Made by a program: the position numbers and the translations under genes. This document shows positions 53,329 through 64,000 of a stretch of 64,000 nt of DNA, in pieces. The stretch spans positions 5,890,001 through 5,954,000 of the forward strand of contig JAWNGF010000002.1 in assembly GCA_037039685.1 (NCBI GenBank), given 5' to 3'. The stretch comes from Ceratobasidium sp. AG-K. Lineage: Eukaryota > Basidiomycota > Agaricomycetes > Cantharellales > Ceratobasidiaceae. The notes under the pieces are model-generated. The model saw only the letters and a program-made list of their open reading frames with translations, was not told the origin of the DNA and made no database searches. Every line of letters starts with the position of its first letter. Position 1 is the first letter of the stretch.

Positions 53329-55815
53329 GATGTTGGGCAAAAGCAGAGACCGACTACAATCTTTGGGAAGCTAGTACTGGTTTCATTCATCAGCACATTT
53401 CCTTTCATCGAGACCGGTGATCTATTCAAGGAGCTCACTGGTATGTTTTCTTCGGCTTCGCGATTGAATAGTTTGGGGTTTGGGGCACTTTATCGGTTGA
53501 ATATGGGTAGCTGCCTGTGGTTTATTACACATGGACTGGCCTCGCTGGATGCCATGAGGCGACCTCTCACGATGACATAATCATGCCGTTTTCGACTGTT
53601 GATCGAGCGCCGGAGGAATGGAATTCGAGGACACATCCGGGAGACCGGTTCGCTAAAGCTACCAGCGTCGACCCCGAGATATTATTGCGACTTCACTCCT
53701 GGGCTTACATGCGCTACACAGCACGTCTGCATATCATGGCAGAATGGTCGAGAACATGACAGTCGCTTCGCTCCGATAACCGCCACACACCGAACCGAAG
53801 CACGCAAACGACAATGTTCCCGTATTCCGGCGCATCCATCCCGCTCCCACTTGGATCTACCCCAAGATACCCTCCCAATATACACTTGCTATGCTAGATC
53901 ATGGCGCAGGAAAATTATTCGCATTAGTTGCATGATCCTTAGGTAAACCAATGTACAACGATCAGACCCCCGTGCCAATTCATTCGCAGCGTGTCCAGGT
54001 CATTCAAGAGTCAACGACCAGGATCAGATGGGCTCTCCAACCCTCATAAGCAGTTCCAACGAATTCATGGGAGCACACAGCTAAGCTATTTACAAAAGGA
54101 CTGGTACACCACCGGTGGTCTCTGGGATTACGCACTCCGACTTACCTCCAATGCCTCGCACCGAATGAGCACACTCATCGACCGCTCATCGACCATGATC
54201 TGTTGGTTACCGCCACCGATGGTATCCGGTCCAACCTGTCTTGATTAGTTGCGTTGAGCTCATGCGTGTTCTCGCCGAATCCGTAATCTGGAGTTTGTGC
54301 CTTAGCAATCTCGGAAAGGTAAACACTCTGCCTTTGGCTTGGTCCCCGCGGCATCGGCCAAGCAGAATGTAATCAATCTTCTTCGAGATATCAGAACCGA
54401 GTCGCATGCCTAGGAGTCCTTCATGCCATGGTCATTAGATGCGAATGGCGGAGCAGAATTATCCAGTCCTTGGAAGCTGGCAGCAAGCAGCTTTGTGACC
54501 GAAGCACGTGGTTCGCGGGCTGTTTTATACTTGGTCCGGTTCGTCATGCGAGTAGGGAAAATTAGCGGCATTTGTGATGGGCGGTGGACGGTAGACGGAC
54601 CGGGTGTTTCGCTGGTTGGCGCCGTGAGAAGTAGTGCTGGTCCGAAGGTGGAAGGTCCTATGAAGAGACCGAGAGATATCATCCACTCTGGTGGTCCAGG
54701 CCGGTGGAGGAACTTAGCGCAAGGAGGGGTGAAGCGTTCCGGGATCTGAGTGACGGTCATCTCTACGCGGGTCGTACGTGGGAGTCCGGCTTACTTCCAA
54801 AGACCTGCCGTGGGAAGACTCCTATATCCAGCCGTTCTGGTATTTCAAGCATTCGTTATCTACAACAACTGACTAGCCATCACCATCAACCCAGTGCCGA
54901 TCAAGCTCATCGCTGGGGTTGTCGGTGGCGGTCGATTCCAAGTCACACGCGTTCCCCGCGCCGCCATCACCGAGAGCCAGAGACTAGAACATACTAGCAA
55001 AGTGTCGACCGAAATCGATAGTGCGGCGGTCGTCGCCAGAACCAAAAGATCCGTTTCGAACTGTGTGTCTCGACATGATGTCACCGGTTTGAGGACCCGA
55101 TCTCCGGAATCAACCCTGATGCCGGAATTACTCCGGCCGCGACCAGAGGTGAGCGCTTCACAGCGACCATGCTTGCAACGCTTGACGTATTCGCGCTCTC
55201 AGTCCAGTAGACATGGCGGTAATGATGTCTTAGGTAGCCGCGTTCGGAATGTAAGATGACGACCATGCGCGCTGCTCCAGTTTTGGTTGGCCGTTTTTTG
55301 GCGCTCCGTGAACTTGAATTACCGATGTCACCTTGCTCGCCAAGGCCGAGGAGTAATCCGCTGTGACGCACTCTGTCGTATTCTGCTCACTGTCTCTGCC
55401 CATAGTTGACGCAGAAAATCACCAACAATTGATAACTGTATCCCATTCGCGAAATATTGGTTTCCATGTGCGCACATGCCTTGGCCGCGAGGTTCGGCCC
55501 CGAGGCCCCCGCCATCAACCCAAACCCGTAGCACATGTAAACTTGGACCGCGGCCAAGATACACAGCAAACCGCAGCGGATCGAAAAAAGGAATTGATTG
55601 AATGGATGACTCGGAAACTAGAAGGGCACAGGGCGCCCAACACATATGGTATATGAGGATGAACAACTAGAATGCGAAGTGCTGTGCTTAGTCTGACTTT
55701 TACTGGAATTTGACAGTTCTGGTATTTCTTGTTCGAGTGCGCCACGACTTTGATTCTCAGCTTTTGTTTTGGATCCTGTTGCAAACTTGCACAAATACTA
55801 CGCGAACACGGTCAT
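53329..55815. other. Stretch with broken coding remnants
   Basis: No full gene is supported. A minus-strand piece at about 54175-54243 reads like real protein (GPDTIGGGNQQIMVDERSMS then VLIRCEALE before a GTAAGT). At 54880-54990 the plus strand resembles the region at 48945-49040 inside the first exon of the MscS gene; both encode a (S)TAT-x-x-SDE(F/L)D acidic motif on the minus strand. A further minus frame near 55450-55560 (YMCYGFGLMAGASGPNLAAK) is anonymous. This looks like a graveyard of gene fragments. Confidence 0.4.
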
Positions 55816-56611
55816 ATGACCTCTGATTCACGTCAACAGATGTCCGCCATGATACCAATCGTTCAGCTAGGACCGGACAATCAACATCCATTCCCGCTAC
55901 TAATAACGACCACGAAGAAGAAGAACTCAAATGAACCTCCTGTGGTCGAGAACTTTCGGGTGGAGGAAATGGCGTGGTCTGATCCAATCGGTGTGGCGCT
56001 GCGAGACGCACGGCAAGTAGAGGCCGATGCAAGATACAACGAGTCAACAGGTAAATTATATAAAACTATCATAGCTAATTTTACTTATTTTTAATTTATG
56101 GATGCATAGCCAATGAACCCGGCATAAAACCCGCAGAGGACAACGTCGCCCTCTTTGTCGTTGCTTATCCTGTCCCTATCATTGATATCGTTCCCAGCCA
56201 CGAGTCCGAGTCCGAGTCAAACCCAGTCGGCTGTGGGGCTCTGAGATACCTTGAAGACGGGTACATGGAGGTTAGAGATATTCCTTCCTGCCACACACAC
56301 ACGACTTTCCCACGCGTGCTCCCACAGATAAAGCGTATGTATGCGATACCGAGTGTACGCGGCTCCGGAGCCGCGCTTAGTATCCTAATGGCTCTTGAGT
56401 ATTATGCCCAGAAAATCGGGATGAAAGGACTGAAACTGGAAACTGGATATCTACACTTCGAAGCTATGAAGTGAGCCCAACAGAAACCAACCCTTGCGAC
56501 GAAACTAATGTCGAATATAGGTTCTATCCAAGGCACGGATACACGGAGATACCACGCTTTGGAAACTACAAGGATATCCCGTGGTCACACTGTTACCAAA
56601 AGGACTTTTGA
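55816..56611 (+). CDS. GNAT-family N-acetyltransferase
   Basis: Four exons (55816-56050, 56110-56270, 56328-56470, 56521-56611) sum to 630 nt, 209 aa. The GNAT core is clear in the second half: GCGALRYLEDGYMEIKRMYA (beta strands 3-4), then PSVRGSGAALSILMALEYYA (the acetyl-CoA pyrophosphate loop, RGSGAA in place of Q/RxxGxG/A), GLKLETG, AMKFYPRHGYTEI and a final CYQKDF. GNAT enzymes move an acetyl group from acetyl-CoA to an amine. The substrate cannot be read from sequence. The N-terminal 70 residues are variable. It lies between two kinase-TPR genes on the opposite strand, with no evidence that it works with them. Confidence 0.87.
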
Positions 56612-56945
56612 AGATATAGAGTTGTAACTCGCTGTAGTACCATCCGTAGCTTATGAATAAGGAGCGCACCGTGTTGCGAAGTCCTATTCAACACGCGGGC
56701 TACGATCACCAGAATAACCGTACTGAGCCCCAGCACCTGGCCTGGAACACAGATTATTTTCGGAATAATTGCACTATCTTATGTGTGGAGATACTGTCGA
56801 CCGTAGAGCCACGAGGCTTCGCTAAGGCGGGGACAGGTCATTGACAGCTCCGCATCGGCTTGCCTTCATAGACAAATCTTTTCATTTTTGGGCATTTTTC
56901 GTCTCTAGGTAAAATCTAACTATGCTACAGTACTACAAACATATA
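56612..56945. other. Tail-to-tail gap, nothing seen
   Basis: Convergent 3' ends of the GNAT gene and kinase-TPR copy 2. No coding or repeat signal. Confidence 0.45.
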
Positions 56946-59668
56946 CTATCTCGCTAATATTTCATCAAGCTGAGCCATGAGGGATTTGTGTGTCGCATGG
57001 CGGCCCTGTGCCATATATGTACGGGCAAGGTCGTACATACTCTGCAACGTGTCGGGATGATCTTCTCCCAATACACGCTTACGAGCGTCCAATACTTCGA
57101 CTCCAAGCGACTCAGCATCTGCCAACCGGCCTTGGGCAAGATATGTGGCCGCGAGGTTATTCATGCTAGCCAAGGTATCGGGATGATCTGCTCCGAGTAC
57201 CCGCTTTCGAGTAGCAAGCACTTCGACGTCCAGCGACTCCACTTCAGCGAGTCGGCCTCGTTCGTGGTATGTATTCGCCAAGTTCGCCATGCTGAGTAGT
57301 GTTGTAGGGTGGTCTAGCCCAAGTACTCGCCTCCTACCGGCTAGTACCTCAACCTCCAGCGATTCCGCTTCTTCGAGCGCGCCCTGTTTGTGGTACGTTA
57401 CCGCCAAGTTTGCCATAGCAAGCAAAGTATTTGGATGGTCCGCCCCAAGCACCCGCTTCTGCGCAGCCAATGCTTCAACCTCTATCAATTCGGCCTCCTC
57501 AAGTCGACCTTGTTGACTATATGTGTTCGCCAGGTTTATCATGCTGGCCAGTGTGTCCGGATGGTCCACTCCTAGGACTCGTTTGTTCGCAGCCAGTACA
57601 TCTACGCCCAGGGCCTCTGCTTCTGCTAGCTGGTCCTGCTGATGATACATCAGGGCTAGGTTCGCCATGGTAGCTAGTGTATGGGGATGATCCTCCCCGA
57701 GCACTCGCTTCCGCGCGATTAGTGCTTCGACCTCCAGAGACTCGGCCTGTGCTGATCGAACTTGTTCATAGTATGCTATGGCTAAGGTCTCTATACTAGC
57801 CAGGGTGTCGGGGTGATCTGCTCCAAGCACACGCCTCTGAGTCGCTAGTACTTCGGCCCGCAGCGACGCCGCCTCAGAGAATTGACCCTGCTTGCAGTGT
57901 ATGCTCGCTAGATTCGCCATGCCCTGTAGTATTGTTGGATGATCTGCGCCAAGAACTCTTTTCAGAACACCCAGTGCTTCAGCCCCGAGCGACTGCGCTT
58001 CCGCTAATCGGCCTTGTTCCCGGTAGGTTTCCGCGAGTGCGACCATGCTTTCGAGCTTTCGTATATAATCTATGGGCAAGGCGCCTGTTGCAGATATGCT
58101 GTTGGATCTCGGCTCTACTGTCGATGTTTTATTTGCCTGCAATAGTGTGGTTCAAAAAGAGGTAATGATTCCAGGTCAGTGTATGCGCACATGTGCCCAC
58201 GGATTGTCGAGCACGTACGCTAGGGTGATCAATGCGAGAGTCGTCTGGCCTTGCCTCCATCCAAGAACGAAGATATACATCGCGCAGCCGTTCTTCGACG
58301 CTCGAAATGTCCGGCCTCTCGGACTTTTTCCATGTCCAACAATTTTGCAGGATCGTCCACACTCCGTCGCTGATACCATTCTCTGGTCGAGCCGGAGGTT
58401 CGTGCTTGAATGCGACCAATATCAAAACCTTGCGTTCACTGAATTCCTCGTACGGCACTTTGCCCGTTAGTGTCTCCTGCACGGACTGTATCAGCGGCTA
58501 GTGGGGAGTGGGTACCGAGAGCACATACCAGTACGGTCTAATACAACAAACAGAGTGGTTAGTCAAGTTGAACATAAAAGAGGCCATAGGCGTACCATTC
58601 CATACGCATACACATCCGACGCCTTACTGGCTTGTGGATCCTCATCTCCATCTAGAAGTTCGGGTGCCTGCCGGAGTTGATCAGCTAGGTCCAATTATCA
58701 ACACGCATTCGTACCGCCCAGCGAACCGAGAGACTCGAGCTCGTCGTATTTGTAAACTTGAGCGTAAGGTCCTTGAGCTGGGAGTTTCCAAAATCGGCGA
58801 TCATAGCAGTACCATTACGACCGACCATAACATTGGCCTAAAAGTGGTGAAATTCAGAATGGGAATCGTACAACTTTGGCACCTCGGATTATGACACAAT
58901 AGGATCGGACTTACAGCCTTCAGGTCTCCATGAATCTATTTGCCAGGTGAATTGATCGACGTCGAACAAATGCACCACAATGTACAAGTTTGCTTACCAT
59001 ATCATGAGCATGAATATGCGCCAAACCGGAGCAAACATCTAAACACTTGGAGAACTCGGCATTAGCTTTACATGCAAAGAAAGTATATTGCTCACCAGGC
59101 CTATCCGGTCTACATCTGGGCTCATACTGATATACGACATTAGACTGCCGTTGTCCATCCACTCGGATATCATCGCCAAGTGGCCCCGAAACATGGCGAG
59201 TCCCATCAATTGCAATACGTTAGAATGCTTCAGTTTTGACCAGTGATATAACTCTCTAGCCGCACGCTATCCAACGCCAAATTAACAAGCGTCGTCACAG
59301 CAGTATGCTTCTACTACTGACCTTGAGGATTTTCTCCTTGTCATTATTCTTCCCCGGCCTATCATATAATCTCAAGGATTTGATTGCTATACCATCACCA
59401 TAGGTCGTCTTCCCTCGGTACACGTCACAGAAACCTCCTCCAGCTAGTGGAAAATCACCACACGTGTTCAAGTCGATCATCGACGTGAGGTCCAAGCAGC
59501 CGCGCGCTGAAAGAGCATCGATAACTTCTTGTACCGACTGCAAATCCAGCTCTTAGTTCCACGACTGCGATAGTTATACTAATATGGTGATGACTGTGAG
59601 CTCACCGAGGCGGTACCAATTATGTCTTGATCAGCATTTGAACCCGTTTTATCTTTCATTAGCGTCAT
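56946..59668 (-). CDS. Protein kinase fused to kinesin-light-chain-type TPR repeats, copy 2 (intact)
   Basis: Starting at the ATG at 59666-59668 (MTLMKDKTGSNADQDIIGTA), the exons follow the plan of copy 1. The kinase shows LAGGGFCDVYRG, IAIKSLRLYD, MISEWMDNGSL, IHGDLKA, APELL and a 9-nt exon (TVL) with a normal GTATGT donor. The C-lobe is unbroken (ETLTGKVPYEEF, GVWTILQNCWTWKKSERPDI). An intron then joins it in frame to the TPR exon (56946-58142). That exon has eight 42-residue units (KRVLGADHP, QGRLAEA) that differ from one another far more than those of copy 1. KLC-type TPRs form a ligand-binding superhelix and are the sensor part of many fungal NLR-like proteins. Here the effector half is a kinase. 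It is probably cytosolic, since no signal peptide or membrane segment was seen. Confidence 0.85.
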
Positions 59669-62501
59669 ATACTCGCGACTCAAGTCTAGCAATACGGCTC
59701 GATGAATGAATAATGTGTCGAGCAGAGCAAGCGAAGCACCCAGTAGATGTGACCTTCGTATTCAATCGTTGTCGTCCGGAGGATCTCCGTTCGGCTCTGC
59801 AAAGGGCGTCGAAGTTGCGCAGTGGCTGGTATATATGTTTGTGGGGATATTGAGGCTATGCTGTGTAGAAACACTGGTGTTGGTGTTGTGGTCTTGCTCT
59901 GATCGCCGATTCGACGGGGTCGCCCGTGAACCCCGCGAGGCGATGCCGCGCTGACATAATCTGTCCGCTTTGGGGTAAGAGACATTTTAAATGAGTGAAT
60001 GCAAGCAAGCACGTATCGGGCTCTATTACAGTCTTTCAGGGTGCCTTGAGTCTGAAAGTACGCGTGGGTGGGAGTTCCGATCTCGAACCAGAGCAGATAA
60101 ATATGTCTAATAGCCAACATACCGGTGTAACAAGGGGATTCCAGGACGTTCATGCATCCATTCGACCAAAGTTACAGGTAATATTATCAGGATGTCCTGC
60201 AGACTTAATGCCCCCCATAGTTGTGCATTCATTACCCCTGGGGTCGCAGACTAAGCTTTCATACCACGGACAGAGAGATGCGGAAACGTCGGTATGCCCG
60301 TAGAAACCCCCAGCTTGCTGGGTTTCAAACCAACCAACGACTCTTGCCCCGAACCTCTACTAATGAAAATGGAATTAGTGGAATAATGACTATTCTCGGC
60401 CTGTGAACACGCTAAGCTGAACTAATGGATCTGGAAAATCCCACACTTACATTCATTTCAGTCACCAGCAGGATATTCATGTATTGTTCTCAGTGCATAC
60501 GAAGTTTCTAGGCATAAAGCTGTTGATATAATGAACAGCCATAGTACTACGACTATAGAACAACCTAGCAGACACGGAAATGACTTCAGTATCGTTCAAT
60601 CAGAGTGCTCGCGAGGTCCTTCGCAAACGTACCAACTTCTCATCCCTGTAGGACGGCATTGAATAGGACGTACGCCTCGTTTATCTACCGGCGAAGCCAC
60701 ATTTCTGAACGCTACCGCCCCTTTCCTAAGCATGTGTTCCCAACCTTTACACTCGACCGACATGGTCGACAGCGACATATTGTTGAACGGGAGGAAACAC
60801 GGTCTAGATGAAGCAAGATAGATCAGCAATGAGGTCGTCGGGCAGCTTGCATGCTAGGACTTGCTGTCACCGAAAACTAGGGCCGCCACGCCCCTTCGGT
60901 GGCGCGAGCGGAATAAATTTCCAGCCACCGCGCCATCGAGCTTCACGTGTTTATAGGCTGTGTGGTCACGGCGGGTACGGCGAGCCTTCGGTGGCCTAGG
61001 TTTGCTATATGGGCAAGGTAGACCGGCTTGGCGACAGGTGGCTTGCGCTAGCGGGTTGGAACTCCATAGAAGAGCAGTATCAGAAGAGAGACTCTATGGT
61101 CATCACTGAGGATAGAGTATCGTGCTGAGAGATTGGTGTATTCGGTAAAGAGAATTATACCACGGATTGGATAGACTAGACGAGCAAATAGAAGGAGGAG
61201 ACGAGCAGGGGATCTGATGAACAGTTATCGCTGCGCAACCCAAGATGGGTAGTCGAATAGCTAACCTCCGCAGCCTTTCGTAAAACAGAATACACGCCCA
61301 CCAACCTCCTTTCGAATCCTTTAGGCACGAGTCGGTCGGTCAGCACCATTTACCACGTCTAAGTTCAACTCGCCGCATGCGCTGTTGCAGTTGAGCCCGA
61401 GCCTTGTATAGTCTCCGTGAGGTCTCAGGTGAGCATTCGTGTCCAAGTTCCGCAAAAATGCTCACATCAGTTGCTGTTCGAGTTGTGTTTCGTCACCACA
61501 GGTGCGCCGGGTCTGGTCGAAATTTGAGTAATCATCTTGAGGGCACGATTAGGTTGGACCCTGAGGACCCTGTCGCCCAAGCTGGTTCTCTCCCCGCTCG
61601 GCCACAGAGCGAGATACAGCCGCCAATGCCCAAGGAACCTATTTTCCAAGTTGGATAACTGTATGCACATATCTATGGCTCCTTTGCGTCTCGAAATGGT
61701 GCCGCTGAGTATCGGCGCTGACAAGGAGTAATCACGACGTCACTTTGGCCGCTCCTCGGATGTTCCACCAGCGCCACGATAGAACGCCAACCTGCGGTTC
61801 ACTAGCGAAACCCGCAGGTTACGCCTGGATTTGATCTTTGCTCCACAAACGCTCAGTCCAAGATCCGCACGTTACCCGAGGGTTTTGCCAGTGAACCGCA
61901 AATAGCATGCGGGTATTCCGCAGGTTTGGGTTCCATGGTGCGCCTGGTCAACAATCACTGCCTTGATCAAGCTCTCAAAGCCACACCACTTCTCGTTGTC
62001 CCTCCTTACGAGTGCTGATCAAGAACAATTTATACAAGACCAAACGGTACGATCCCACACTGACCTAAACTGGCACCGACGTGGACGCTCAGTCTATGCC
62101 ACTCCCAGTGCTACTCCTTGACAGATAGCACCGTATTGAACAACCAACACCCATTCCAACTCCCGGTAGTAGTCACAAAGGATCCGGAAGATCCAGAGGG
62201 GCAGCCTCCAGACGAAGTTTCCAAGCCGAGGAGATGGCACCGGTAGCGTGGTGCAACCGAGGTTCGCGTCTATTTCGTTGCAGGCTAAACAGCAGGATAT
62301 CGGGAAGGTACGTATACATAGGTACAAATACTACATTATCTCTACTATCTTCTTAAATTTGCCACTCATATCACACTAACTCAGTTTATCGTGCGCCATG
62401 GCTGCCTCTACGCTACGTCGAGTCTGATTTAAGACGTGAAGTCGAGTAAGTGGCGGACTAGTGTTAGTATACGTTTATATATTGACCTTACAGCAAGATA
62501 G
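59669..62501. other. Long gap with little content
   Basis: Nearly 2.8 kb between kinase copies 2 and 3 with no supported gene. Open frames on both strands are short and anonymous. The only structure I find is the inverted-repeat element at 61787-61926. It may hold the promoter of copy 2 at its left end. Confidence 0.45.
61787..61926. repeat. Foldback (MITE-like) inverted repeat, about 140 bp
   Basis: AACCTGCGG at 61789-61797 recurs inverted as CCGCAGGTT at 61812-61820 and 61918-61926. The arm TGCGGTTCACTAGCGAAACC (from about 61792) matches, with few changes, the reverse complement of about 61875-61902. The whole can fold into a long hairpin, as small non-autonomous DNA elements do. No target-site duplication was identified. 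Confidence 0.5.
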
Positions 62502-64000
62502 CTAAAAACATATTTTGATGCGCTTCAGGTTTGAATATCTTGGCCGCTTAACTTTGACGACAGGACCGGGGGATAAACTGTTCAGCCATGCCGCGAAATT
62601 CGCAATATCTGGTCTATCAGATGGCTCCCGCGCCCAACAACGCTGCAGGATCTCCCATTTTTCATCGCTTACGTCGACCACTGGACGAGTCGGCGTCTTA
62701 TGTTTGACTACAACTGAAATCATTACTGGATGCTCGCTCAGTCCCTCGAAGGGAACTTCGCCTGTAAGTACCTCCCGTGACGACCGGTTCAGCAACTGGG
62801 CTTAGTTAGATACCAATCATAAACACCAATGCAGGGTAGGATGACAGAGCTTTGGATATGTTAAGGTAAAAGAAAACTGCGGACTCACCATTCCATAGGC
62901 ATATACGTCGGACTTTTTGCTCACTTGTGAGTCATTGGCCGCTCTAAGGAGTTCTGGGGCCTGACAGAGCTCGTCGGCTAGGAACACAAGGTGAATATGG
63001 ATTTATACCGCCCAACGAAGCGAAAAACTCCAGCTCGACGTGCCCGTAAACTTGATTGCGAGGTCTTTTAGTTGAGAATTCCCAAAGCTTCCGATCATAA
63101 CAGTACCGCTGTTGGAGGCTATAACGTTTGCCTGGTTTTCATCTTACAAGGTTACATCACAAATTCTATTCTAAGTGAGCTGGTAAAGGACGTGCTGCTT
63201 TGGGTTGTCATGAACCTAAAGATTAGATACTCAGCTCTATCTACATGGAGCGCTCGGTTCGCTTACCATTTCGTTCGCGTGAATATACGATAAGCCTGCG
63301 CAAATGTCCATGCACTAATAGGTATATCGCAAAATGAATTCCGAGTTCACGTTACGAGTATCACTTCTCATATTGAGCCGATTAACGCCTGGATTATTTT
63401 CAATATACGTAGCCAAGTTGCCGTTGTCCATCCATTCAGATATCATGGACATGTGCCCACAAAACATAGCGAGGCCGATTAACTCTACAAAAAGCCCAAA
63501 ATCTCGTTCGTCTCGTGGGGTCTCGGGATTCAGGGGAGGTGCTCGTCTGGCTCCCAAGCGCTCGTGATGTCTCGTGAGCCCTCGCGAGATAAGCGCGCAT
63601 CTCGCTCTTGATTGCTCGCGAGCACCCAGGAGCGCTTAGGAGCCGCCACAAGCTCGACGAGCACCTCCCATTGATCCCGAGACCACACGAGATTCTTGGG
63701 TTTTGCTGACGAAGGGGAACGGGTTCGGATGCCGCAATCTAGATCAATGATACAGTTCTTTTGCTGTGCGATATGATCAGATTCGATTGGTTACACTCGT
63801 CACACTGAGATCTCGTCGGCTGACCTTTAGTAGCACCATTTGCTCTTTCTTACGATTTCCCTCTAGCTCACCATAGAATCTCATTGACCTGATTGCAATC
63901 GCAGTGCCGCCCTGCGGAAATCCTCGACATATGTCACTAAGCCCTCCTCCAGTGACTGGAATTTCGCTACACGGCGAAAGGTGAATTGATGAGCTGATGT
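62502..64000 (-). pseudogene. Kinase copy 3, degenerate, no TPR part (runs off the right edge)
   Basis: Same family as copies 1 and 2, but damaged. G-loop: VTGGGLSDICRG. The VAIK lysine is Arg (IAIRSMRFYG). The residue equal to Trp in LYYWSKL is a stop codon (near 63748). A foldback element splits the next exon after RHPN. The catalytic-loop exon reads VHDNPK instead of VHGDLK, and DFG is SFG (MIGSFGNSQL). Later parts survive: MISEWMDNGNLATYI, APELLRAANDSQVSKKSDVY, EVLTGEVPFEGLSE and ILQRCWAREPSDRPDI. It then ends at 62502 without any TPR repeats. Three catalytic residues lost plus a stop and an insertion make activity very unlikely. Confidence 0.75.
63489..63722. mobile_element. Foldback/MITE-like insertion in kinase copy 3
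   Basis: Between the codons for HPN and VELIG, contiguous in the other copies, lie about 234 extra bases. Left part: ATCTCG...GGGGTCTCGGGATT...GGGAGGTGCTCGTC (63511-63550). The right end, reverse-complemented, reads AATCTCGTGTGGTCTCGGGA then GGGAGGTGCTCGTC (63656-63697). GGCTCC(C/T)AAGCGCTC also matches between arms. The element is thus one long imperfect palindrome with no coding capacity. Exact ends and any target-site duplication are unclear. Confidence 0.65.

Overview
The window is nuclear DNA from a filamentous basidiomycete. Nearly every gene is cut by introns of about 40-60 nt with GTRNGT donors and CTNAC-like branch sites, and the conserved genes (TOR, LIS1, ARP8, an F-BAR/RhoGAP, a fungal MscS channel with an EF-hand) are fungal in type. 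Tandem kinase/kinesin-light-chain-TPR genes, TKL-like kinases and an Agaricomycete-style hAT remnant suggest Agaricomycetes, perhaps Ceratobasidiaceae (Rhizoctonia-like). That placement is inference. I spliced genes by eye. Most models sum to a multiple of three, but single-base errors in my reading are possible.

Left part (1-31.3 kb) is a dense housekeeping block. In order: the 5' part of a Zds1-like gene (-), an F-BAR/RhoGAP gene (-), a small C2H2 protein (+), a secreted DUF4430-like protein (-), ARP8 (+), a C2H2 transcription factor (+), an F-box/RCC1 protein (+), a long disordered Ser/Thr/Pro-rich protein (-), a 36-exon TOR kinase (+) sharing a 140-bp promoter with it, and LIS1/PAC1 (+).

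Middle part (32-49 kb) holds a tandem family of five related minus-strand genes that I do not recognise. Each has an acidic N-terminus, a 'CWG(V/I)D' central domain and C-terminal zinc fingers, in the order A1, A2, B1, [hAT remnant], A3, B2. A2-B1 and A3-B2 look like two copies of a duplicated A+B unit, upstream regions included. Several copies carry frame breaks. A short plus-strand hypothetical gene and an intact EF-hand MscS channel follow.

Right part (50-64 kb) holds three tandem minus-strand genes of one architecture: a TKL-like protein kinase followed, in two of them, by kinesin-light-chain-type TPR repeats. Copy 1 (50.0-53.3 kb) has 13 nearly identical 42-residue repeats but a one-base break in the kinase C-lobe. 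Copy 2 (56.9-59.7 kb) reads intact with 8 diverged repeats. Copy 3 (62.5 kb to the end) has lost the catalytic Lys, Asp and DFG-Asp, has a stop codon, and is split by a foldback element. A GNAT acetyltransferase gene lies between copies 1 and 2. The kinase-TPR cluster and the A/B zinc-finger array are the two parts most likely to hold something undescribed.
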